Both the position numbers and the translations under genes were made by a program. Positions 30,125-38,095 of a stretch of 64,000 bases of DNA are shown here, in pieces; the stretch's first letter is position 1, and every line of letters begins with the position of its first letter. The notes below the pieces were generated by a model that saw nothing but the letters and a program-made list of their open reading frames with translations, was not told the origin of the DNA and did not search any database. Source of the DNA: Blastococcus sp. TF02A-26 (GTDB taxonomy: Bacteria > Actinomycetota > Actinomycetes > Mycobacteriales > Geodermatophilaceae); contig NZ_QOHG01000011.1 in assembly GCF_003319125.1 (NCBI RefSeq), positions 1-64,000 of the forward strand, given 5' to 3'.

Positions 30125-30961
30125 ATGGACACCGAGGGCGATCGTCCCCCGAGGGAGCCGGCCCCGATCTCCTGGGACGCGCTGGCCGCCGAGCTCGCCG
30201 CGACCCGGGAGGCGGCCGGGGAGCGGGACGACGACCCGGCTGTCTGGGACGCCGTCGCCGCCGAGCTGGCCGCCCGGGTGGCCGAGCGCCCGCTGGCTCT
30301 GCCGGAGGAGCCGCCGCCGGTGCCGGCGGAGGAGCCGCAGCTGCCGCTGCCCGGGCTGCCCCCGCCCTCGCCGGAGCCCGCCCCGGAGCCCGAGCTCGTG
30401 GTCGAGGTCGACCCGGCGACGCTGCGCGCCCAGCTGGAGGCGTTGCTGTTCGTGCTGGACAGCCCGGTTGACGACGAGACCCTGGCCGCCTCCGTGCGCT
30501 GCCCGGTGGCCCGGACGCGCGAGGCGCTGGCCGAGCTGGCCGAGGACTACGACCGCCGCGGCGCCGGCATCACGCTGCGCCGGGTGGGCGAGGGGTGGCG
30601 GCTCTACACCCGCGACGAGCACGCCGAGGTGATCGAGCGCTACCTCGGCCACGGTCGCGGCAGCCGGCTCACCCAGGCGGCGCTGGAGACCCTCGCCGTC
30701 ATCGCCTACCGGCAGCCCGTGACCCGGTCCCGGATCGCGGCGATCCGCGGGGTGGGCGTCGACGGCGTGATGCGCACCCTGCTGGCCCGCGGCCTCGTGC
30801 AGGAGGTCGGGAGCGACCCGGACTCCGGCGGTGGTCTCTACGGGACGACACCGCTCTTCCTCGAGCGGCTGGGACTCGGCAGCCTGACCGACCTCCCCGA
30901 CCTGGGCCCGCTGCTGCCGGAGACGGCGACCCTGCTGGCCGACCACCCCGACGCCCACTGA
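30125..30961 (+). CDS. scpB: segregation and condensation protein B
   Basis: Product of 278 aa. The first 95 residues are an Ala/Glu then Pro-rich extension; the two winged-helix domains of ScpB follow (L-R-A-Q-L-E-A-L-L-F-V-L-D-S-P-V, then A-A-L-E-T-L-A-V-I-A-Y-R-Q-P-V-T-R, the most conserved ScpB segment, and L-L-A-R-G-L-V-Q-E-V). ATG at 30125, 13 nt after the upstream stop. ScpB dimers bind ScpA in the condensin complex. Confidence 0.92.
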   Translation: MDTEGDRPPREPAPISWDALAAELAATREAAGERDDDPAVWDAVAAELAARVAERPLALPEEPPPVPAEEPQLPLPGLPPPSPEPAPEPELVVEVDPATLRAQLEALLFVLDSPVDDETLAASVRCPVARTREALAELAEDYDRRGAGITLRRVGEGWRLYTRDEHAEVIERYLGHGRGSRLTQAALETLAVIAYRQPVTRSRIAAIRGVGVDGVMRTLLARGLVQEVGSDPDSGGGLYGTTPLFLERLGLGSLTDLPDLGPLLPETATLLADHPDAH

Positions 30962-31178
30962 TCGAGGACACCCGACACCCACCGCTCGGGGGCCGGCCGC
31001 GCGCGGCCCTCACCCGGCTGTCCGGGCGCGGTGATCGACACCCACGCCCTGCAGTCGCCGAACTCGCCGCCGGACGCGGGGCCGGCGACCCTGCGGTGAG
31101 GGTGGCGATCACGTGATGCGGTGGTTCCGCGAGGCGGCGCGACAGGGCCGAGGCGGGCGACCAGGACGGGGACGCCGC

Positions 31179-31421
31179 TCAGTCGCCCCAGAGGACGCCG
31201 GTCACCAGCAGCAGGCCGACGAGCACGAAGACCCCTCCGCCGATCCGGCCGCGCCACAGGTGGAAGTTCCGGGCGCGGTCGGACCAGACCCCCGCCGACC
31301 CGCTCCGCTCGCGGGCGACGGGGTTGTCGGGGGAGTGCTCCCACACCAGCCGCCGGGAGAGCAGCACCAGGGCGACGCCCATCACCGCGAGCACCAACCC
31401 CATGACCTGCTCCATCCGCAT
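31179..31421 (-). CDS. small two-helix membrane protein
   Basis: Product of 80 aa with membrane helices at about 5-22 (M-G-L-V-L-A-V-M-G-V-A-L-V-L-L) and 60-78 (G-G-V-F-V-L-V-G-L-L-L-V-T-G-V-L-W). A GGAGAGG lies about 9 nt before the ATG at 31421. The 217-bp gap between it and scpB shows nothing else I can support. Function unknown. Confidence 0.68.
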   Translation of the reverse strand: MRMEQVMGLVLAVMGVALVLLSRRLVWEHSPDNPVARERSGSAGVWSDRARNFHLWRGRIGGGVFVLVGLLLVTGVLWGD

Positions 31422-31452
31422 GGGCTGATCCTCTCCGATCGCCGTGCCGGAG

Positions 31453-31896
31453 CTACGGGGAGGCGCGTTCGGACACGGCGGCGACGGGCCGCCAGCGCCA
31501 CGCGGTGACGACGACGGCGGCGAGCGCCGCCAGGTCGGCGTAGGCGACCACGGTGCCGACCACGTCGAAGAACGTGGTCCCGTCGGCGGTCCGGAGCACC
31601 GTGCGCAGGACGTACAGCGCGACGACGACGTGCACCAGCCGGCGCCCGAGCGTCGCCCGAGGGTCCGGGACGGGGGACTCGGACCAGGCGCGGTGGAGGG
31701 CCACCAGCGCGACGACCGTGGCGATGAGCGCGGTGAAGCCCATGACCGCCCCGACCACCCACCCGACCTCCGGCTGGTCAGCGGCCGCGAGCAGCACGAT
31801 GGAGACGGGCCAGGCGAGCAGGGTGGACACCCCGGCCAGGAGACCGGTGCGGCGGCGCTGGAGAGCGGGCGCCGCCGGCACCTCGAGCGGTGGCAT
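31453..31896 (-). CDS. four-helix membrane protein, unknown function
   Basis: Product of 147 aa with about four hydrophobic spans (L-L-A-W-P-V-S-I-V-L-L-A-A, V-V-G-A-V-M-G-F-T-A-L-I-A, L-V-H-V-V-V-A-L-Y-V-L-R, D-L-A-A-L-A-A-V-V-V). ATG at 31896, 6 nt after a TATCCA box on the minus strand, so possibly leaderless. It precedes the small membrane protein gene by 31 nt and may be cotranscribed with it. Divergent from rluB. Confidence 0.68.
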   Translation of the reverse strand: MPPLEVPAAPALQRRRTGLLAGVSTLLAWPVSIVLLAAADQPEVGWVVGAVMGFTALIATVVALVALHRAWSESPVPDPRATLGRRLVHVVVALYVLRTVLRTADGTTFFDVVGTVVAYADLAALAAVVVTAWRWRPVAAVSERASP

Positions 31897-32014
31897 GTCG
31901 CGTGGATACCAGTCCTGCGCCACCGGGGAGGTGCGGTCGGGGACGCCGTCACCCGGACGGGTCCGACCGCACGCGCCCGGAGGCGCGGCCGGCCGCGGTG
32001 GGAGACTGGACCCG

Positions 32015-32872
32015 ATGAACGCCGTACCGACCGACGAGACCCCCGACGAGACCACCACGACCGGGGGCGGAGCAGGCTGGTCGGAGGACATGGAGCTCGC
32101 TCCGGCGCACCCCGGCGACCGCTCCGCCGAGCCCACCGAGGGCCACCCCGAGGGGGAGCGGCTGCAGAAGGTGCTCGCCCGCGCCGGCGTCGGCTCCCGC
32201 CGCGTCTGCGAGGACATGATCGACGAGGGCCGGATCAGCGTGAACGGCGCCGTCGTCCAGGTGCAGGGCATGCGGGTGCACCCGCGCACCGACCACATCG
32301 CCGTCGACGGAGTCCGCCTGGAGCTCCGCGACGACCGCGTCACCTACGCGATCAACAAGCCCGCCGGGGTCATCACCGCGATGAGCGACGACCGCAACCG
32401 GCCGACCGTCGGCGACATGGTCGGCGACCTCGCACCCGGGCTGGTGCACGTCGGCCGGCTCGACCAGGACACCGAGGGCCTGCTGCTGGTCACCAACGAC
32501 GGGGAGCTCGCCCACCGGCTGGCCCACCCCTCCTACGAGGTGAAGAAGACCTACCTCGCCCAGGTCTCGGGCTCGGTGCCGCGCGACATGTTCAAGCGAC
32601 TGCGCCAGGGCGTCGAGCTGGAGGACGGTCCGGTCAAGGTCGACGCGTTCCAGGTCGTCGACACCCACGCCGGTCAGTCGGTCGTCGAGGTCGTCCTGCA
32701 CGAGGGGCGCAAGCACATCGTCCGGCGGCTGCTGGCCCACGTCGGCCTGCCGGTGTCCCGGCTCACCCGCACCGCGATCGGCCCGGTGAAGCTGGACCGG
32801 ATGCGGTCGGGCTCGATCCGCAAGCTCACCCGCGCCGAGGTCGGCCAGCTGAACGAGCTCGTCGGTCTGTGA
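32015..32872 (+). CDS. rluB: 23S rRNA pseudouridine synthase B family
   Basis: Product of 285 aa. A 45-residue disordered head precedes the S4 domain (G-E-R-L-Q-K-V-L-A-R-A-G-V-G-S-R-R at about 47-63). The catalytic Asp lies in G-R-L-D-Q-D-T-E-G-L-L-L at about 148-159, and I-N-K-P-A-G-V-I-T is the upstream motif of RluB/RsuA enzymes. Position after scpB is the usual actinobacterial one (Rv1711). ATG at 32015 follows a GAGACT box by 7 nt. Confidence 0.92.
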   Translation: MNAVPTDETPDETTTTGGGAGWSEDMELAPAHPGDRSAEPTEGHPEGERLQKVLARAGVGSRRVCEDMIDEGRISVNGAVVQVQGMRVHPRTDHIAVDGVRLELRDDRVTYAINKPAGVITAMSDDRNRPTVGDMVGDLAPGLVHVGRLDQDTEGLLLVTNDGELAHRLAHPSYEVKKTYLAQVSGSVPRDMFKRLRQGVELEDGPVKVDAFQVVDTHAGQSVVEVVLHEGRKHIVRRLLAHVGLPVSRLTRTAIGPVKLDRMRSGSIRKLTRAEVGQLNELVGL

Positions 32873-32896
32873 CGGGGGCCGCTCGTGGGGCGCGCC

Positions 32897-32902
32897 TAGA
32901 CT
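32897..32902 (+). promoter_or_regulatory. -10 box (TAGACT) before aroH
   Basis: TAGACT lies about 48 nt before the chorismate mutase ATG. The transcribed leader holds an 8-of-9-bp hairpin (CGGTTCCCG / CGGGAGCCG, about 32907-32929) just before the AGGAG ribosome-binding site. Confidence 0.5.
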
Positions 32903-32950
32903 CGACCGGTTCCCGTGGTGCGGGAGCCGTGGGACGAACGAGGAGTGTGC

Positions 32951-33313
32951 ATGGCCGTCCGAGCCATCCGGGGCGCGACGCAGGTCGACGCCGACGACCG
33001 GGACGAGGTGCTGGCGGCCACCCGTGAGCTGGTGAGCACCGTGATCGAGCGCAACGGTCTCGACGGCGAGCAGCTGATCAGCATCCTGTTCACCGCCACG
33101 CCGGACCTCACGTCGGAGTTCCCGGCGCTCGCCGCCCGAGAGCTCGGCCTCGGCGACGTCCCGCTCATGTGCGCCACCGAGATCGACGTCCCGCACGCGC
33201 TGCCGCGGGTGCTGCGGCTGATGGCGCACGTGGAGACCGACCGCCCGCGCTCGGAGATCGCGCACGTGTACCTGCGCGGCGCGACCGCCCTGCGACGGGA
33301 CATCGCACAGTGA
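32951..33313 (+). CDS. aroH: chorismate mutase, AroH type
   Basis: Product of 120 aa, the usual size of monofunctional AroH. It starts V-R-A-I-R-G-A-T-Q-V-D (active-site Arg), has R-N-G-L-D-G-E-Q-L-I-S-I-L-F-T-A-T-P-D-L at about 34-53, C-A-T-E-I-D-V-P (active-site Cys and Glu) and H-V-Y-L-R-G-A-T-A-L-R near the end (Tyr and Arg). It converts chorismate to prephenate for Phe and Tyr synthesis. AGGAG lies about 7 nt before the ATG. The stop overlaps a possible cmk GTG start by 4 nt. Confidence 0.93.
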   Translation: MAVRAIRGATQVDADDRDEVLAATRELVSTVIERNGLDGEQLISILFTATPDLTSEFPALAARELGLGDVPLMCATEIDVPHALPRVLRLMAHVETDRPRSEIAHVYLRGATALRRDIAQ

Positions 33314-33361
33314 GCGAGGGACGAGCGGACACCACTGTGCGGGGTGATCGCGCAGTGAGCG
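33302..33361 (+). repeat. direct repeat at the cmk start (15-mer, 45 bp apart)
   Basis: ATCGCACAGTGAGCG (33302-33316) and ATCGCGCAGTGAGCG (33347-33361) differ at one base and are exactly 45 bp apart, so the GTG start context of cmk is present twice in the same frame. Confidence 0.75.
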
Positions 33362-34041
33362 GGTTCCGGGGGCAGGTGACCCTCGACGGGCCGTCGGGCA
33401 CCGGCAAGTCCAGCGTCGCCCGCGCCGTCGCCGCCCGGCTGGGCGCGGCCTACCTGGACACCGGCGCGATGTACCGCGCCGCGACCGTCGCCGTCCTCGA
33501 CGCCGGCGTCGACCCGGAGGACGGCGAGGCGGTGGCCGGCGTCGTCGCCGCGGCCCGCATCGAGGTGGGGACGACGGCCGGCACCGAGCTGGTGCGGGTG
33601 GACGGCGTCGACGTCGCCGTGCGCATCCGCGGCGCGGAGGTGACCCGGGCGGTGTCCGCGGTCTCGGCGGTGCCCGCGGTCCGCCGGCAGCTGGTCGACC
33701 AGCAGCGCGCGCTCGTGCAGGCCGCCGACGCTGTCGTCGTCGAGGGCCGGGACATCGGCACCGTCGTCCTCCCCGAGGCGACCTGCAAGATCTACCTGAC
33801 CGCCGCGCCGGAGGCCCGCGCCCAGCGCCGGGCCGGCCAGCTCGGGGTGACCGACCCGGCGGAGATCGCGGCGATCGCCGCGGACCTGCGCCGCCGGGAC
33901 GACTACGACAGCAGCCGCGAGGACAGCCCGCTGCGGCCGGCCGCCGACGCGGTCGTCGTCGACAGCACCGACCTCGACCGCGACCAGGTCGTCGACCGGG
34001 TCGTGGAACTGGCCCAGCAGTCGGTGGGGGTGTCCCGATGA
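33310..34041 (+). CDS. cmk: cytidylate kinase
   Basis: Product of 243 aa from GTG 33310, or 228 aa from the in-frame GTG 33355. It phosphorylates CMP and dCMP. The P-loop [10 protein letters not shown] lies at about 26-35, [10 protein letters not shown] at about 47-56 binds CMP, and [11 protein letters not shown] is the next conserved segment. The longer start forms the GTGA overlap with aroH common in this window; the shorter start matches the usual family length. The two start contexts are near-identical repeats. It overlaps der by 4 nt. Confidence 0.92.
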   Translation: MSEGRADTTVRGDRAVSGFRGQVTLDGPSGTGKSSVARAVAARLGAAYLDTGAMYRAATVAVLDAGVDPEDGEAVAGVVAAARIEVGTTAGTELVRVDGVDVAVRIRGAEVTRAVSAVSAVPAVRRQLVDQQRALVQAADAVVVEGRDIGTVVLPEATCKIYLTAAPEARAQRRAGQLGVTDPAEIAAIAADLRRRDDYDSSREDSPLRPAADAVVVDSTDLDRDQVVDRVVELAQQSVGVSR

Positions 34042-35396
34042 CCGAGGAGGGCACCGGCGGTCCGCTGCCGGTCGTGGCGATCGTCGGCCGGCCCAACGTC
34101 GGCAAGTCGACGCTGGTCAACCGCGTGCTCGGCCGCCGCGCCGCCGTCGTCCAGGACGTGCCGGGCGTGACCCGCGACCGCATCTCCTACGAGGCGCTGT
34201 GGAACGGCAAGCGGTTCACCGTCACCGACACCGGTGGTTGGGACCCCAAGGCCGAGGGGCTGGGCGCCTCGATCAGCCGTCAGGCGGAGTTCGCGATGCG
34301 GACCGCGGACGTGATCGTGCTCGTCGTCGACAGCCAGGTCGGGGCGACCGACACCGACCTCGCGGCGGCGCGGATCCTGCGGCGCAGCGACCGCCCGGTG
34401 ATCCTCGTGGCGAACAAGGTCGACGACGAGCGCAGCGAGGCCGGGGCCTCGGAGCTGTGGTCGCTCGGGCTGGGGGAGCCGCAACCGATCAGTGCCCTGC
34501 ACGGTCGCGGCGCCGGCGACCTGCTCGACATGATCCTCGACGCGCTGCCCGAGGCACCGCGCGAGACCGGAGAGGAGACCGGCCCGCGCCGGGTGGCCCT
34601 GGTCGGCCGGCCGAACGTGGGCAAGTCGAGCCTGCTCAACCGGCTGGCCAAGGAGGAGCGATCGGTCGTCGACTCGGTCGCCGGCACCACCGTGGACCCG
34701 GTCGACTCGATCATCACCCTCGGCGGCGAGGAGTGGCGCTTCGTCGACACCGCGGGGCTGCGCCGCAAGGTCAACACCGCCAGCGGCATGGAGTACTACG
34801 CCAGCCTGCGCACCGAGGCCGCCATCCAGGCCGCGGAGGTGGCCGTCGTCCTGCTCGCCGCCGACGAGGTGATCAGCGAGCAGGACCAGCGGGTGATCAC
34901 CCAGGTGATCGAGGCCGGCCGCGCGCTGGTCATCGCCATCAACAAGTGGGACCTGCTCGACGAGGACCGGCACTACCAGCTGGAGCGCGAGGTCGAGCGG
35001 GACCTCGCCCGGGTCAAGTGGGCCAGCCGGGTGAACATCTCGGCGCAGGGCGGCCGGGGCGTCGGCAAGCTCGCCGGCCATCTGCGGTCGGCGCTGGCCT
35101 CGTGGGAGAGCCGGATCCCGACGGCCGAGCTCAACCAGTACGTCCGCGCGCTCGTGCAGGAGACGCCGCCGCCGGCCCGGGGCGGTCGCGCGCCGAAGAT
35201 CAAGTACGTCACGCAGGCCGACGTCCGCCCGCCGCGCTTCGTCGTCTTCTCCACCGGCTTCCTGGAGGCCGGCTACCGCCGGTTCCTGGAGCGCAAGCTG
35301 CGTGAGCGGTGGGGCTTCGAGGGGACACCGATCGAGATCTCGGTCAAGGTCCGCGAGGGCCGGGAGACCGAGCGGCGCAAGGGGCTCGGCGGGTAG
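34038..35396 (+). CDS. der: ribosome biogenesis GTPase Der (EngA)
   Basis: Product of 452 aa with two tandem GTPase domains, as only Der has. The P-loops are G-R-P-N-V-G-K-S-T at about 17-25 and G-R-P-N-V-G-K-S-S at about 190-198; N-K-V-D and N-K-W-D are the G4 motifs; the C-terminal KH-like domain ends [11 protein letters not shown]. It acts in 50S subunit maturation. Same order as in M. tuberculosis (Rv1713). Confidence 0.95.
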   Translation: MTEEGTGGPLPVVAIVGRPNVGKSTLVNRVLGRRAAVVQDVPGVTRDRISYEALWNGKRFTVTDTGGWDPKAEGLGASISRQAEFAMRTADVIVLVVDSQVGATDTDLAAARILRRSDRPVILVANKVDDERSEAGASELWSLGLGEPQPISALHGRGAGDLLDMILDALPEAPRETGEETGPRRVALVGRPNVGKSSLLNRLAKEERSVVDSVAGTTVDPVDSIITLGGEEWRFVDTAGLRRKVNTASGMEYYASLRTEAAIQAAEVAVVLLAADEVISEQDQRVITQVIEAGRALVIAINKWDLLDEDRHYQLEREVERDLARVKWASRVNISAQGGRGVGKLAGHLRSALASWESRIPTAELNQYVRALVQETPPPARGGRAPKIKYVTQADVRPPRFVVFSTGFLEAGYRRFLERKLRERWGFEGTPIEISVKVREGRETERRKGLGG

Positions 35397-35463
35397 CGAT
35401 GACTTCCGCCTCCGGGCCGGGTCGAGGAGGACGAGACGTCCCGATCCGGTTCCGGAGGCAGTC

Positions 35464-36360
35464 ATGACCGCGCCGCAGACGCACACGCTCGAGGTCCCCG
35501 GGGCCGTGCTGGCCTACGACGTCCGCCCGGGCGACGGGGCGAGCGGGGAGCCGCCGCTGTTCGTGTTCGGCTCGCCGATGGCGGCGTCGGGTTTCGGCAC
35601 GCTCGCGGGGCTCTTCCCCGACCGCACCGTCGTCACCTACGACCCGCGCGGCGCCGAGCGGAGCCGGCGGACCGACGGCGCGACGACGTCGACCCCGGAG
35701 GAGCACGCCGACGACCTCGCCCGGCTGGTCGAGGCGGTCGGCGGCGGACCGGTCGACATGCTGGCCACCAGCGGGGGAGCGGTCAACGCGCTGGTGCTGG
35801 TGTCCCGGCGCCCGGAGCTGGTCCGCACGCTCGTGGCGCACGAACCCCCGGCCGTCGCGCTGCTGCCGGATCGCGAGGAGGCGGCTGCCGCCTGCCGGCA
35901 CGTGTCCGAGACCTACCAGCGCGCGGGGTTCGGCGCCGGCATGGCCGAGTTCATCCGGCTGGTCGTGCACTCGGGGCCGATCCCCGCCGACTGGGCCGAC
36001 ACCCCCGCCGACCCGGCGGCGTTCGGCCTCCGCACCGAGGACGACGGCTCGCGCGACGACGTCCTGCTGGGGCAGAACATGGACACCAACCCGACGTCGG
36101 AGTTCGACCTCGAGGCCCTGCGGACGGCGTCCACCCGCATCGTCCCCGCCGTGGGTGCCGGCTCGGTCGGGCAGCTCGCGCACCGCGGCGGCGAGGCCGT
36201 GGCCGAGGCGCTCGGCACGGCCGCGGTGGTCTTCCCCGGCGACCACGGCAGCTGGACCGACGGCGGGGACGGCGATCCAGCCGACGCCGTGGCGTTCGCC
36301 GCGCGGCTGCGCGAGGTGCTGACCGTGGGGATGTTGCGGGAGGCCCCGGTCGGCGGCTGA
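35464..36360 (+). CDS. alpha/beta-fold hydrolase
   Basis: Product of 298 aa. Strand order and turns fit the fold: F-V-F-G-S-P-M, V-V-T-Y-D-P-R-G-A-E-R-S, and a nucleophile elbow D-M-L-A-T-S-G-G-A-V-N-A at about 97-108, where Ser is flanked by A-T-S-G-G rather than the usual G-x-S-x-G. The final H in F-P-G-D-H-G-S-W is the likely catalytic His. ATG at 35464 with GGAGG 5 nt before it. Substrate unknown. Confidence 0.82.
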   Translation: MTAPQTHTLEVPGAVLAYDVRPGDGASGEPPLFVFGSPMAASGFGTLAGLFPDRTVVTYDPRGAERSRRTDGATTSTPEEHADDLARLVEAVGGGPVDMLATSGGAVNALVLVSRRPELVRTLVAHEPPAVALLPDREEAAAACRHVSETYQRAGFGAGMAEFIRLVVHSGPIPADWADTPADPAAFGLRTEDDGSRDDVLLGQNMDTNPTSEFDLEALRTASTRIVPAVGAGSVGQLAHRGGEAVAEALGTAAVVFPGDHGSWTDGGDGDPADAVAFAARLREVLTVGMLREAPVGG

Positions 36361-36389
36361 CCCCTGGGGGAGCCGGGTGGCGGGTGCGG

Positions 36390-36395
36390 TAACCT
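36390..36395 (+). promoter_or_regulatory. -10 box (TAACCT) of the tRNA-Pro gene
   Basis: TAACCT in GCGGTAACCTGC lies 40 nt before the mature tRNA 5' end, a usual distance for a tRNA promoter. Confidence 0.5.
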
Positions 36396-36434
36396 GCTCT
36401 GGCAGCGATCGAGCGGTGCGAACCGCCCGGCGCT

Positions 36435-36508
36435 CGGGCTGTAGCGCAGCTTGGTAGCGCACCTGACTGGGGGTCAGGGGGTCGCAGGTTCAAATCCTGT
36501 CAGCCCGA
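36435..36508 (+). tRNA. tRNA-Pro (anticodon GGG)
   Basis: The acceptor arms CGGGCTG (36435-36441) and CAGCCCG (36501-36507) pair over 7 bp. The D arm GCGC-AGCTTGGTA-GCGC, the anticodon arm CCTGA-CTGGGGG-TCAGG and the T arm with GGTTCAAATCC are all present. The 7-base anticodon loop reads GGG at positions 34-36. CCA is not encoded. Length 74 nt. Confidence 0.96.
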
Positions 36509-36533
36509 CACGTGATGTCGCAGGACATCGTCT

Positions 36534-36565
36534 CGGCCCGGACTCACGCTCGTGGGTCCGGGCCG
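36534..36565 (+). terminator. hairpin terminator after tRNA-Pro
   Basis: CGGCCCGGAC (36534-36543) and GTCCGGGCCG (36556-36565) pair over 10 bp, with further pairing of the inner CAC/GTG. A smaller hairpin (GATGTC-gcag-GACATC, 36514-36529) lies between it and the tRNA. Confidence 0.65.
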
Positions 36566-36666
36566 GTGTCTTCTCGGCAGGTCGGCGTGGCCGGCCGGGA
36601 CCCGGGACGCCATGGTCTGCGTCCGGGCTCAGAAGCGAGTGACGCAGAGCTGTCACCGACTCGCCG

Positions 36667-36672
36667 TAGCGT
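36667..36672 (+). promoter_or_regulatory. -10 box (TAGCGT), leaderless, for the putative nuclease gene
   Basis: TAGCGT ends 7 nt before the ATG at 36680, and no ribosome-binding site is present. Confidence 0.5.
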
Positions 36673-36679
36673 CCCGGAC

Positions 36680-37453
36680 ATGACGCGAAAGCGGACGTTC
36701 TCCGACGAGCAACTCGTCGAGGCGATCGCAACCTCGGACTCCTGGCGCGGGGTGCTGCGTGAGCTGGGGCTGGTCGCGACGTCTGCGGGAGCGATGCGGT
36801 CCGTGCGGTCCCACGCCGATCGTCTGGGCGCTGACTACGGCCATTTCAGAGGACGGCGTCGTTGGACCGACGACGCCCTTGCCGCGGCTATCGACGGTGC
36901 CCAGACCTGGTCAGATGTGGCCGGATCACTGGGGATCCGTGACTCATCGGCGGTGCTCAGCCTGAAGGGTCACGCTGCTCGGCTCGGTCTCGACCACCAG
37001 CACCTGAGCGCGACGCCGATGGTCGCCAGGGGCGAGATGCGGCCCAGTACCGCTCACCTCGACCGAGCCGGCTCCCTGCTCGCGGCTTCCTGGTTCGCAC
37101 TGTGCGGTCACGATGTCTCCTGGCCGCTGGAGCCCTGCCGGTACGACCTCCTCGTCTGCACCGGTGACGGGGTCCGTCGGGTCCAGGTGAAGACGACGAC
37201 GGTGCGGGCCGGGGACTCGTGGAAGGTCTACCTGTCGACGTCCCGCCAGGGGCCGAGGACGTACGACCCCGATGAGATCGAGGACTCCTTCATCATCGAC
37301 GGTGCGCTGACGTGCTACCTGATCCCCGTCGCGGCAGTCGGCGGGCTGCATGCGATCCACCTCCGCGGCTACGCCCAGTACCAGTTGGCTCAGGTGCAGG
37401 ACGGCGAAGGATCACCGAGGACGTCGCCGACGCTGAGCCGACGAATCCCCTGA
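36680..37453 (+). CDS. putative PD-(D/E)XK endonuclease-like protein with two N-terminal DNA-binding repeats
   Basis: Product of 257 aa. Residues 5-52 and 57-104 are related repeats: F-S-D-E-Q-L-V-E-A-I-A-T-S-D-S-W-R-G and W-T-D-D-A-L-A-A-A-I-D-G-A-Q-T-W-S-D, each followed by a V-R-S/L-K-G-H-A-x-R-L-G helix, which looks like a repeated helix-turn-helix. The C-terminal half contains Y-D-L-L-V-C-T-G-D-G-V-R-R-V-Q-V-K-T-T at about 154-172, the D...QxK arrangement of PD-(D/E)XK nucleases such as the group I intron-associated and Holliday-junction-like families. It lies 171 bp after tRNA-Pro and its codons look less GC-biased at third positions than its neighbours, which suggests transfer. Function as nuclease is inferred. 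Confidence 0.7.
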   Translation: MTRKRTFSDEQLVEAIATSDSWRGVLRELGLVATSAGAMRSVRSHADRLGADYGHFRGRRRWTDDALAAAIDGAQTWSDVAGSLGIRDSSAVLSLKGHAARLGLDHQHLSATPMVARGEMRPSTAHLDRAGSLLAASWFALCGHDVSWPLEPCRYDLLVCTGDGVRRVQVKTTTVRAGDSWKVYLSTSRQGPRTYDPDEIEDSFIIDGALTCYLIPVAAVGGLHAIHLRGYAQYQLAQVQDGEGSPRTSPTLSRRIP

Positions 37454-37529
37454 TCCGTCAGAGCCCGTTCCCAGCGGACGTCCAGCCGGCTCCCGGTCAG
37501 GTCCGAGGTGCCGCGCGGACGGTGTCCTC

Positions 37530-37676
37530 ATGGACGACGTCCCCGCCCGCGACCTGCCCGGCCCGACCCGGTACCCGACGGCCGGCGGACTGCGACTTCC
37601 CGACGGCGGTGCCGTGACCCTCGTGGTCTCCACGCGCGACGGCGGCCGGTCGTGGGCCGTCGAGGAGCCCGGGTGA
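37530..37676 (+). CDS. small protein (48 aa) coupled to VanZ-like gene
   Basis: Starts ATG 37530 and reads M-D-D-V-P-A-R-D-L-P-G-P-T-R-Y, then L-R-L-P-D-G-G-A-V-T-L-V-V-S-T-R, ending W-A-V-E-E-P-G. The stop overlaps the GTG of the next gene (GTGA), the pattern of real coupled genes in this window. No family recognised, and the ribosome-binding site is poor, so the call is tentative. Confidence 0.45.
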   Translation: MDDVPARDLPGPTRYPTAGGLRLPDGGAVTLVVSTRDGGRSWAVEEPG

Positions 37677-38092
37677 CCTCGGCACGGGTCGGGCTGCACG
37701 CCTTCCTGGCCGGCGCGCTCGCCGTCGTGGCCATGGTGACGCTGACCCCGGAGGGGACCGGGTGGTCCTGGGGGGACCCGCTCACGGAGCTCCGCTGGTA
37801 CGCGACCGCCCCGGACTCCGCGGCCACGGCGCTGCAGTTGGTGGGCAACCTGAGCCTGCTCGTGGTCCCGGCCGCCCTCGCCGTCGTCCTCTGGCCGGCG
37901 CTGGGCCGCCCCCGCCGGATCGCCGCGGTGGCACTCGCCGCGGGTGCGGGCATCGAGGTGCTGCAGTGGCTGCTCCCGCTGGGTCGGGTGGTGTCCCCGG
38001 TCGACGCGGTGCTGAACGCCATCGGGGCCGTCGTCGCGGCACTGCTGGTGGCCGGCGTCGCCCGATCAGCCTCCCGGACCTGGGTCGTGTAG
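37673..38092 (+). CDS. VanZ-like family membrane protein
   Basis: Product of 139 aa with about four membrane helices. The order L-T-E-L-R-W near the first loop, N-L-S-L-L-V-V-P-A-A-L, then A-G-I-E-V-L-Q-W-L-L-P-L-G-R-V-V-S-P-V-D-A-V-L-N-A-I-G-A is the conserved VanZ signature (E-x-x-Q...D-x-x-x-N-x-x-G). VanZ relatives give mild teicoplanin resistance in enterococci; the general role is unclear. Confidence 0.82.
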   Translation: MTSARVGLHAFLAGALAVVAMVTLTPEGTGWSWGDPLTELRWYATAPDSAATALQLVGNLSLLVVPAALAVVLWPALGRPRRIAAVALAAGAGIEVLQWLLPLGRVVSPVDAVLNAIGAVVAALLVAGVARSASRTWVV

Positions 38093-38095
38093 CCG

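Noticed and set aside
36435-38092. Genomic island with tRNA-Pro as attachment site
   Set aside because: No integrase gene and no repeat of the tRNA 3' end downstream; only the single nuclease-like gene looks foreign.
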